A stretch of DNA of 32,104 bases from an uncultured Sutterella sp. (GTDB lineage Bacteria > Pseudomonadota > Gammaproteobacteria > Burkholderiales > Burkholderiaceae_F): NCBI GenBank assembly GCA_900544335.1, contig UQUS01000023.1, positions 1 through 32,104 of the forward strand. The letters run 5' to 3'. The position numbers were made by a program, and so were the translations under genes. The notes under the pieces were generated by a model, which had not been told where the DNA came from, made no database searches, and saw nothing but the letters and a program-made list of their open reading frames with translations. This document shows, one piece after another, positions 16,760 to 23,089 of the stretch (position 1 is its first letter; every line of letters begins with the position of its first letter).

Positions 16760-16909
16760 TTATTTCCCCTTTGCGGTTTCTTCGATTCCATCAACGATTT
16801 GGCTAAAAAAATCTGCATCCCAGAGTGCGAGTTGTTCCACGGATTTTCCTTCTATAAAGGCCAGGACATCCTTTTTTGCCGATTCGTAATCAATTCTTGA
16901 GAAATGCAG
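16760..16909 (-). pseudogene. C-terminal remnant of an AbiEii-like nucleotidyltransferase toxin gene
   Basis: On the minus strand a frame ending in TAA at 16762-16760 encodes HFSRIDYESAKKDVLAFIEG, then ALWDADFFSQIVDGIEE. This matches the end of many AbiEii/AbiGii toxin proteins (a pattern like IDxxxAKxDVxPFI, then LWSxxFF), which act in abortive-infection or toxin-antitoxin pairs. Only about 50 codons remain. The protein-like reading fades near 16909, where the opposite-strand remnant begins. No AbiEi antitoxin is nearby. Family naming is from memory of the pattern and is moderately sure. Confidence 0.5.
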
Positions 16910-17163
16910 TGAGTGTTCGTAAACGCTTGGAAGTGGATTTTGTCTGCAACCGGGGAGATAAGCGCTACAACATCCAATCGGCCTTTGCTATCCCCGATTC
17001 CGAGAAGATGGAGCAGGAGCAAAAACCGCTGATTCACATTCGGGATTCCTTCAAAAAAATCATTGTTGTCAAAGATCGAATCAAGCGTTGGTATAACGAA
17101 AACGGCGTTCTTATTATGGGGCTTGAGGACTTCCTCTTGATGCCCAACAGTTTGGACCTTTAA
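16909..17163 (+). pseudogene. C-terminal remnant of a DUF4143 AAA ATPase
   Basis: From about 16909 the plus strand encodes RKRLEVDFVCNRGDKRYNIQ, then PDSEKMEQEQKPL, DSFKKIIVVKD, GVLIMGLEDFLL and a final NSLDL before a stop at 17163. This is the characteristic end of a large group of AAA_14/DUF4143 ATPases, carrying the PD-(D/E)xK-like EVDFV strand. The first 300 or more residues, including Walker A, are missing and no start or ribosome site is present, so it is a truncated, non-functional copy. Its subtype differs from the intact DUF4143 gene just downstream, whose matching strand reads DIDFLIQSGKKFVPIEVK. Confidence 0.75.
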
Positions 17164-17239
17164 CGCTGCCCTGATGCCACACGTGAGGTCGGCAATCAAG
17201 GGGCTTTAGGACCAAGGTAAGAACCGGCGACGGTCTTAC

Positions 17240-18577
17240 TTAAAGCAAAGGCGCCATATAGTAGGGAAGAAAAACGATACCGTTTTCGTCTTTTATCTCC
17301 CCGTGATGCAGGACAATCGCATCGCCGATGCGCTTGCCGTAAATCTCCTTGAGGCGAAGCAGAGACTTTAGGTTGCAAGAGTCGGCGGATTTCACTTCGA
17401 TGGGAACAAATTTTTTCCCGGATTGAATCAGAAAATCTATATCCATGAGTGTCTTGCGAGTGGATGGGTTGCGCTGCGTGTAAAAGAAGAGCCGGTGCCC
17501 CGAGGCTTTCAGCGACTGTGCGACAATGTTTTCAATGAGCATCCCTTCATTGACGCCGAGTCTGTCATTTAAAACCGATAGATACAGGTCGTTTTCCAGA
17601 AACGGACGGTCGGAAAAAGCCAGAGATACCAACAGCCCCGTATCTGCCATATAGCATTTAAAACGCGGGTCGGAAATGCTCAAATTGAGGGCGGCACTCG
17701 GCTCGTCGACTTTACTAGCGATATTGACAATCATCGCTTCGTCAAGCCAGCGAATCGGACCGCGATATTCACGCATTCGAGCTTGGTCGTTAATGTGTGC
17801 AAGCACGTAGCACTTATCATGTTGCGAGAGTTCGGCCGGAATGCGATTGAAAAAATCAGTGACATATTCGGAGCGCTCTTCGTTTTGCTCGGCCATGTCG
17901 TTTTTGTAGAGCGAGAGGATTTGCTGTTTAACAAAGTCGGCTGCCGCAAAATCTTTCTTCGGCACGAAGGCCGAAACGACCTGCGGCATTCCGCCGATGA
18001 GCATGTATTCTCGAAAGACTTTCATCACCGTCTGGTGTAGACCGCCCATGGGTTTGCGGGTCGTGAAATGCTCTTTGAGAACCGGATAGGTCATCGTGTC
18101 GCCCTGAGCCCACAAAAACTCCTCGAAATCGAGCGGGAGCACGTCAAGAGCGTATTCCTCGGACGGAATCAGAATCTCCGGGCTTTTTTTCGTAATACCC
18201 GCAAGTGACCCGGTTTCCAGATAATCGTATCGCCCGTCTTCCAAAAGTGTTTTGAGGGCTTGGCGCGCCTGCGGGAAAAGTTGAATCTCGTCAAGAATAA
18301 TCAGGGACTTACGCTCAAAAAGTCGTGTGCGGTATTGCAGTTGCAACTGCACGAAGAACGTATCTAAGTCGCGTAGCCCATTGATAAAAAGATCCTTAAT
18401 CGAGGCGTCGGCGTTATCGAAACGCACGAGGATGTACGAAGCGTAGGCTTCGCGTCCTAATTTTTCGGCGAGCGTGGTTTTACCGACACGTCGTGCTCCC
18501 TTTAAAAAGAGGGCATAGTTCGGAGCGTAGTGCTCCTTCCAACGAAGCATGGCTCGGAAAATCTTTCGTTCGAACAT
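17240..18577 (-). CDS. AAA-family ATPase with DUF4143 domain
   Basis: This 445-residue protein starts MFERKIFRAMLRWKE; ATG 18577 has AAGGA six bases upstream. The N-terminal AAA_14 domain shows Walker A GARRVGKTTLAEK, Walker B SLIILDEIQLF and a sensor-type ETGSLAGI. The C-terminal DUF4143 domain ends with a PD-(D/E)xK-like fold, seen as DIDFLIQSGKKFVPIEVKSAD. The family is widespread in anaerobes, patchily distributed and often mobile. Its cellular role is poorly known; DNA binding or nuclease-like activity has been suggested from the fold. The gene is complete, stands alone beside a tRNA and decayed relatives, and has unusual tandem repeats in its promoter region. Confidence 0.9.
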   Translation of the reverse strand: MFERKIFRAMLRWKEHYAPNYALFLKGARRVGKTTLAEKLGREAYASYILVRFDNADASIKDLFINGLRDLDTFFVQLQLQYRTRLFERKSLIILDEIQLFPQARQALKTLLEDGRYDYLETGSLAGITKKSPEILIPSEEYALDVLPLDFEEFLWAQGDTMTYPVLKEHFTTRKPMGGLHQTVMKVFREYMLIGGMPQVVSAFVPKKDFAAADFVKQQILSLYKNDMAEQNEERSEYVTDFFNRIPAELSQHDKCYVLAHINDQARMREYRGPIRWLDEAMIVNIASKVDEPSAALNLSISDPRFKCYMADTGLLVSLAFSDRPFLENDLYLSVLNDRLGVNEGMLIENIVAQSLKASGHRLFFYTQRNPSTRKTLMDIDFLIQSGKKFVPIEVKSADSCNLKSLLRLKEIYGKRIGDAIVLHHGEIKDENGIVFLPYYMAPLL

Positions 18578-18614
18578 CGCGGTCCTTATCGTATACCCGG
18601 AAAAAAGCGACACT

Positions 18615-18723
18615 CACAATTGCGCGCGCCTTTTTTGTTGATTTTTCACGTTTGCGCCGCTATTTTACCTACGATTTTCCACGAATGCGCACGTATTTTT
18701 TAGTTATTTTTCCACGATTGCGC
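18615..18723. repeat. Four iteron-like repeats, 32-33 bp period, before the DUF4143 ATPase
   Basis: An 11-base core CAC(G/A)NNTGCGC occurs at 18615 (CACAATTGCGC), 18647 (CACGTTTGCGC), 18680 (CACGAATGCGC) and 18713 (CACGATTGCGC). Spacing is 32, 33 and 33 bases. T-rich linkers such as TATTTT and GATTTTC also partly repeat. The array starts 38 bases upstream of the ATPase ATG, so it covers the expected promoter. A period of about three helix turns puts all cores on one DNA face, fitting a cooperative binding protein. Confidence 0.75.
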
Positions 18724-18843
18724 AGTTTTTAAGAGCCTTTGTCCATTTAGATCGTCGTTTTCTGAGGCTTTTTTTTCGGCGTGACGTGCGGCCTCTTTCG
18801 CAAATTCGGACTTTCGGGGGGCAATGAGTTGAAACCAAACAAA

Positions 18844-18895
18844 AAAGCCGAAAGACACACGCCGGTTGCATTTCCGGCGAGCTCTTTGCGGCTTT
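18844..18895 (-). terminator. Rho-independent terminator of the LOG-family gene
   Basis: AAAGCCG plus AAAGA (18844-18855) pairs with TCTTT and CGGCTTT (18083 offset within 18883-18895) with one bulged G, and an inner GCCGG/CCGGC hairpin sits at 18861-18878. On the minus strand the stem ends in a T run, about 60 bases past the stop of the LOG gene. Confidence 0.8.
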
Positions 18896-18956
18896 CGTGC
18901 GAGCCAGGGTTCGTTTAAAAAGAACAAAAGTGGCGGAAAGGGACTGACTTAAAAAA

Positions 18957-19493
18957 CTAAACCTTGGCGAGAATCGCTTCAATGTCCGCCAGGTTATCGA
19001 CAAAGTACACGCCTTTTCTTTGATCCTCAACGGCAAAGCCCACGTCAATCATGTGGTCCAAATACTGATGAATCAAATCGTAGTAGCCGTTTAGGTTATA
19101 AAAGATACACGGAGCACTAAGGTGCTTTAAGGCAATTGCCGAGAGGACATCGGCAAATTCTTCCATCGTGCCGAAGCCCCCGGGAAACACAATGAACGCA
19201 TCGCCGCGAGCAATGAGTTCCTTTTTGCGTTCGGCCATGTCTTTTGTGACAATCAGTTGCGTCAACCCTTCGTGCTGCACGGCGCTTTCAATAAAAAACT
19301 GCGGTTCGATGCCGATTACTTCGCCCCCGGCTTTCAAAGCCGTGTCGGCAAGAATTCCCATGAGACCTTCTTTCGATCCGCCGTACACGAGCGTGTGGCC
19401 GGAACGTCCGATCCAATCGGCAAGCTCGGTGATGCGCTCCTGATAGACGGAGTTTTTGCCGAATTTCGCGCCGAGAAATACTGTAATGTGCAT
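18957..19493 (-). CDS. LOG-family nucleoside 5'-monophosphate phosphoribohydrolase-like protein
   Basis: This 178-residue protein has a Rossmann fold of the LOG (Lonely Guy, formerly 'lysine decarboxylase-like') family. Diagnostic motifs are YGGSKEGLMG (residues 37-46), DMAERKKEL with the substrate-binding Arg, and PGGFGTMEE (104-112), which holds the catalytic Glu and phosphate loop. Family members split N6-modified AMP or plain nucleotide monophosphates into base and ribose 5-phosphate. Bacterial TIGR00730 proteins are probably nucleotide salvage or housecleaning enzymes, and 'lysine decarboxylase' labels are wrong. Ribosome site is weak (AGAG). It is divergent from an ABC importer and appears to be monocistronic, ending at a clear terminator. 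Confidence 0.9.
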   Translation of the reverse strand: MHITVFLGAKFGKNSVYQERITELADWIGRSGHTLVYGGSKEGLMGILADTALKAGGEVIGIEPQFFIESAVQHEGLTQLIVTKDMAERKKELIARGDAFIVFPGGFGTMEEFADVLSAIALKHLSAPCIFYNLNGYYDLIHQYLDHMIDVGFAVEDQRKGVYFVDNLADIEAILAKV

Positions 19494-19623
19494 GATTGAC
19501 TCTAAATGAAAGGGTTATCGCTCCATTGTAGCGAAGTCAACGGGAAGGGTCGGTCTTTTTCCGAGTGCAGATTACGGGAATTCTCCCTTAAGATACGCCT
19601 TCTGATATTGGGTATACGGATTG

Positions 19624-20418
19624 ATGATTCGGAAGATGATGGGTAAAAAGTTCTTCCTTTCGGCGGCGCTCCCGGCGGCCGTCCTTGTGGCTTGGGCTCT
19701 TTCAAGCGCCTTGGGGCTTGTAAATCCCTTGTTGTTGCCGTCGCCTTCTGACGTGCTCCGAGCTGCCTACGGCATGCTTTGCGACGGCTCGCTTTTTACG
19801 CACGCTGCGGCAAGTTTCTTACGCGTCATTGCCGGGTACACCGTCAGTGCGTCTTTGGCGCTTTTTATGTCCTGGATGTGCGCGCGCCATGCGCTACTTG
19901 AAGAGGCGCTTCACTACCCCCTGGAATTTATCCGCATCGTGCCGCCCTTGTCGCTCGTGCCGCTTTTGATTTTGTGGCTCGGAATCGGGGAGGCTCCGAA
20001 GTTAGCCATCGTCATGCTCGCCAGTTTCTTTTCTGTGTACCTGACGAGTTTTTCTGCTTTCCGGCACGTCGATCCCAAGTTCTTGGAACTTGCCAGGATT
20101 TTAAAACTCACACCCGAAGAAACGTTCCGACACATCATCTTGCCCCAGACGCTTCCGTCGGTGATGACCTGTATGCGCCTCGGGTTCGGTTTTGCCTGGC
20201 GGGCCCTGATCGGAGCAGAACTTATTGCCGCGGCCTCGGGCCTCGGGTGGCTTATACAAGACGCTGCCGAACTCGGGCGCACGGACGTTATGCTCGTCGG
20301 CATCTTTTCGATTGCAATTCTCGGCATTTTGGCCGACACGGCCTTTGTGGCACTTGCGTCAAAGATTTCGCCTTGGGGCGGTGAACTTCAGGCAAAGGCA
20401 ATGACATGGCTCAAGTAA
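19624..20418 (+). CDS. ABC importer permease, NitT/TauT (SsuC/TauC) type
   Basis: This inner-membrane protein of about 264 residues has six predicted helices and the BPD_transp_1 EAA-type loop (FLELARILKLTPEETFRHIILPQTLPSV). SsuC/TauC features include LLPSPSDVLRAAYGML near the start and FGFAWRALIGAELIAAASGLGWLI. It forms the channel of an importer whose ATPase and binding protein follow directly. The start is uncertain: ATG 19624 is chosen, with weak CGGA upstream, but ATGs at 19636 and 19639 also fit and have a closer GGAAG. The gene overlaps the ATPase gene by 13 bases, indicating coupled translation. Substrate could be a sulfonate, nitrate-like anion, pyrimidine or similar. Confidence 0.9.
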   Translation: MIRKMMGKKFFLSAALPAAVLVAWALSSALGLVNPLLLPSPSDVLRAAYGMLCDGSLFTHAAASFLRVIAGYTVSASLALFMSWMCARHALLEEALHYPLEFIRIVPPLSLVPLLILWLGIGEAPKLAIVMLASFFSVYLTSFSAFRHVDPKFLELARILKLTPEETFRHIILPQTLPSVMTCMRLGFGFAWRALIGAELIAAASGLGWLIQDAAELGRTDVMLVGIFSIAILGILADTAFVALASKISPWGGELQAKAMTWLK

Positions 20419-21146
20419 CTCCGCTTATCGTTGTTAAGGGACTCACCAAATCCTTCGGGATAGGAGAGGGGCGTGTTACCCCCGTTCGAGATTTGAACTT
20501 AACGCTTAATGCCGGAGAGGTCCTTGCCGTTCTCGGGCAAAGCGGTTGCGGGAAGACAACGCTTTTAAGGCTTTTAGCCGGCCTTGAAGTGCCCGATGCC
20601 GGGACCATTGCATTTGCCCCGGAGACCTCCTTCGGAATTGTCTTTCAGGAACCGCGCCTTTTACCTTGGAAGAGCGTACGCGAGAATGTGGCACTCGCGC
20701 TTCAGCATGAAGAGAATACCCGGAAGGTCGATGAAGCTGTTACCGAAGTCCTGGCGCTTACGCGCATGCTCGAGTCGCAAAACGCGCATCCGACGGATCT
20801 TTCGGGCGGGATGGCCCAGCGCGTGGCCTTGGCGCGTGCCTTGGCGCCAAAACCCGAACTCCTTCTTCTTGATGAACCGTTCGGGGCGTTAGATGCCTTA
20901 ACGCGGCGCCTGATGCAGCGTGAACTTACACGCATTCTTTCGGTCACGCACTCCGGGGTCCTTCTTGTGACGCACGACGTTTCCGAGGCTCTCATGCTTG
21001 CCGACCGTATTGTTCTCTTGGAGGGCGGAACGATTTGTCAAACGTGGACCCTGACAAGTCCCCGTCCCCGGCACGAGACATCCGAGGAAATCGTGGCACT
21101 ACGCTCGGCGATTTTCTCGCGCATTCTCGGTGAAAGTTTTTCTTAA
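20406..21146 (+). CDS. ABC importer ATPase, NitT/TauT (SsuB/TauB) type
   Basis: This 246-residue cytoplasmic ATPase shows Walker A GQSGCGKTT, Q-loop VFQEPRLLPWKSVRENV, signature LSGGMAQRVALARAL, Walker B LLLLDEPFGALD and the switch His in LLVTHDVSEAL. The EPRLLPW sequence after the Q-loop is characteristic of the sulfonate/taurine/nitrate branch. It powers the permease encoded just upstream, whose 3' end it overlaps, and the binding protein downstream. Length is normal. Confidence 0.95.
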   Translation: MAQVTPLIVVKGLTKSFGIGEGRVTPVRDLNLTLNAGEVLAVLGQSGCGKTTLLRLLAGLEVPDAGTIAFAPETSFGIVFQEPRLLPWKSVRENVALALQHEENTRKVDEAVTEVLALTRMLESQNAHPTDLSGGMAQRVALARALAPKPELLLLDEPFGALDALTRRLMQRELTRILSVTHSGVLLVTHDVSEALMLADRIVLLEGGTICQTWTLTSPRPRHETSEEIVALRSAIFSRILGESFS

Positions 21147-21175
21147 AAAATTGACTCGCTTTTTAAGGAGTACGT

Positions 21176-22126
21176 ATGAAACAAAACCTCTTTTGCGGTG
21201 CGATGCTTTTTTCGGCCGTTTTGTCGATGACGTCTTTGACGGCACTGGCTACGGACCTAAATATCTGTTACGTCAAGTCCCCGTTTAATCTACAAAACAT
21301 CGTGATGAAAGAGAACCGCATGCTCGAAAAGGAGTTTGCCGGGTCCGATGTGAAAGTCATCTGGCACGAGATCAATTCCGGGGCCAAACAGGCGCAGGCG
21401 TTGGCTGCCGGAGCTCTGGATGTCTCGGCTGTGATGAATACGGCCTCGCTTTTACTTGCCGCCGGCGTCGGTAATGACCTAGTCGTTGCCACGGGGGCCG
21501 CGCACCCGAGTCGCGTCTTTGCGCTTGTCGGGAAAAAAGGGCAAAACTACTCGGTCAAAGACCTTAAAGGCAAAACTGTCGCCGGTCCCCGCGGCACCGT
21601 CTTACACCAGATGCTCGTCGCTGCTCTTAAAAAAGAAGGGATGACGATGAAAGACATTGAGTTTGTGAGCATGGATCCTCCGAAAGCGTACGCAGCACTT
21701 GTCGGCAACTCGGTCGATGCGGCGCTTTTAGCTGCCGGGCTCGTGGTTAAGGCTAATGACGCCGGCATGAAAACCATCACGACAGCCGAAGGGCTTGTTA
21801 AACCCAATTTGGTGATGGTTGCTCGCCGTGCATATGCCCAAGAACACCCCGATGTGGTTAAGCGCGTCGTTGCCGTCCACCGCAAGGCGCATGCGTGGAT
21901 CAACGAGAACAAAGAGAAAGCCTTGGAAATGGGCGCTAAGGCCCAGGGTGTAAGCCCGATTGTGGCGCAAAAGCTTTTTGACTGGTCCTCGTTTTACGAT
22001 GTTCTTACCGAGGACGATATTGTCGGAATGGAAGAAGACAAGCGTTTTTTGATTGAAAACGGCCTTATGCGCACGAAGATTCGGGTGGACGTGCGAAGCC
22101 TCGTGATGCCCGAGGCGATGCGTTAG
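21176..22126 (+). CDS. ABC importer substrate-binding protein, NitT/TauT type
   Basis: This 316-residue exported protein has a signal peptide ending at LTALA|TD (about residue 25) without a lipobox Cys. The binding-protein fold shows features of the TauA/SsuA/NMT1-like family: NSGAKQAQALAAGALDVSAVM, VKDLKGKTVAGPRGTVLHQML and ALVGNSVDAALLAAG. It captures the ligand in the periplasm and passes it to the permease. AAGGAG lies five bases before ATG 21176. No catabolic enzyme for sulfonates, nitrate or pyrimidines lies beside it, so the ligand is open. Its stop overlaps the convergent queH gene by 4 bases. Confidence 0.92.
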   Translation: MKQNLFCGAMLFSAVLSMTSLTALATDLNICYVKSPFNLQNIVMKENRMLEKEFAGSDVKVIWHEINSGAKQAQALAAGALDVSAVMNTASLLLAAGVGNDLVVATGAAHPSRVFALVGKKGQNYSVKDLKGKTVAGPRGTVLHQMLVAALKKEGMTMKDIEFVSMDPPKAYAALVGNSVDAALLAAGLVVKANDAGMKTITTAEGLVKPNLVMVARRAYAQEHPDVVKRVVAVHRKAHAWINENKEKALEMGAKAQGVSPIVAQKLFDWSSFYDVLTEDDIVGMEEDKRFLIENGLMRTKIRVDVRSLVMPEAMR

Positions 22127-22707
22127 TCCGAGGTGCTGTCGCGTATCTGTCGCAAGGCGCGGTGCATGTCGGCATCGCGCTTTGAGTATTCACAGCCGCA
22201 CCAGGTTTGGTTGTAAAAGCCGTAGGTTTTAAGAAGAATGCCACGCCGCTCCTGAAGCCCGTCCTTGCGCCAATTCTTGTCCCAATAGCGTACGCCTTCT
22301 TCGTCAGCAGCTTTTAGTCCCGCGGCATTGACTTGCTCTAGTGACTTCCAACGGCTTGAGGCCAGCGTTGTGGTAAAGACAGGGATGCTGAGTTCCACGC
22401 ACTTCCGCGCGGCTTCTTTAAGACGGAGGTAAAAACACACGTCGCACCGGTGTCCGCGCTCCGGTTCGTTTTCAAGCCCTTTTGTCGCTTCAAGCCAATC
22501 TTCATGATCGTAATCGCCGTCGATAAAAGCGACGCCGAGCCTTTGGCAATGTCGCACGAGTTCGGCCTTGCGTTTTTCGTATTCGGCTAAGGGCGCGATG
22601 TTCGGGTTGTAAAAGAAAACAGTCGGCGTCATGGCGTTTTTTAAAAGCCACTCCAAAACCGCAGCCGAGCAGGGTGCGCAACAGGCGTGTAAGAGAATAG
22701 GTTGCAT
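22123..22707 (-). CDS. queH: Epoxyqueuosine reductase QueH
   Basis: This 194-residue protein has the full QueH (DUF208) motif set: LLHACCAPCS with C9, C10 and C13, YNPNIAPLAEYEKR, GHRCDVCFYLRL (C88, C91), VFTTTLASSRWKS and QTWCGCEYS (C170, C172). QueH is the non-cobalamin replacement for QueG and reduces epoxyqueuosine to queuosine at position 34 of GUN-anticodon tRNAs, using an iron-sulfur cluster and an adjacent metal held by these cysteines. No other queuosine gene is nearby. The ATG at 22707 has no clear ribosome site and the leader is short. Confidence 0.93.
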   Translation of the reverse strand: MQPILLHACCAPCSAAVLEWLLKNAMTPTVFFYNPNIAPLAEYEKRKAELVRHCQRLGVAFIDGDYDHEDWLEATKGLENEPERGHRCDVCFYLRLKEAARKCVELSIPVFTTTLASSRWKSLEQVNAAGLKAADEEGVRYWDKNWRKDGLQERRGILLKTYGFYNQTWCGCEYSKRDADMHRALRQIRDSTSD

Positions 22708-22710
22708 GCG

Positions 22711-22740
22711 TTGACAATCCGTAAGAGCTTTGATTGTAAT
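22711..22740 (+). promoter_or_regulatory. Candidate sigma-70 promoter toward the autotransporter
   Basis: A perfect TTGACA at 22711-22716 and TGTAAT at 22735-22740 are 18 bases apart. Transcription would start near 22747 and give a leader of about 340 bases that includes the poly-C run. A second -10-like TAATAT lies at 22887-22892, just before the run, without a good -35. Confidence 0.5.
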
Positions 22741-22901
22741 CTGCCCGACATAGATCTCGGAACTGTGCCGAAAGGTAGATTGCGGAAAATACGAGATTTC
22801 GCTAGCACAAGTTTTTCAAAAATTAGCGGTTTCGCCCCACTGAAGAAATCCCCTAAGTTGCACATCGGCAACACGAAAAAAGCATTTAATATCAAGGCTT
22901 G

Positions 22902-22911
22902 CCCCCCCCCC
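22902..22911 (+). repeat. Poly-C tract (10 C) upstream of the autotransporter
   Basis: Ten consecutive C residues lie 178 bases before the autotransporter start codon. It is by far the longest G/C homopolymer in the window. Runs of this length mutate by slipped-strand mispairing and often switch surface-protein genes on and off. Confidence 0.9.
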
Positions 22912-23089
22912 GGACGGAGGGACAATCCCTTTGGCTTCTCTCGGAAAGGGTCTTGAAAGTTGCAATAAGTTTTTGAAGGAAACGCCGCTTTTAAAAGTCC
23001 GTTTTTAAAGAACGACCTTCCGAGAAGATAAGCTTTGCGGCGCATCTGTCCGCAATGAAATCAGTCTTGATTTGCGAGGGGGAAATTCC

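Larger units (their letters stand above)
22708..23089. other. 382-base leader region in front of the autotransporter
   Basis: No convincing gene is present. A plus-strand frame at 22702-22956 has no family resemblance and lacks a ribosome site. The stretch holds a near-consensus promoter, a run of ten C residues, and a strong GAGGGGGA ribosome site for the autotransporter. Confidence 0.5.

Noticed and set aside
16614..16889. Open frame across the tRNA
   Set aside because: It reads through the tRNA-Ser gene and the AbiEii-like remnant on the wrong strand.
16852..17199. Minus-strand frame of 115 codons
   Set aside because: It lies antisense to the recognisable DUF4143 tail, which explains the open reading.
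18615..18723. CRISPR-like array
   Set aside because: Only an 11-base core repeats, the linkers are themselves partly similar and T-rich, there are four copies at most, and no cas gene is present.
22702..22956. Plus-strand open frame of 84 codons spanning the poly-C run
   Set aside because: No ribosome site, no family resemblance, and it starts inside queH.
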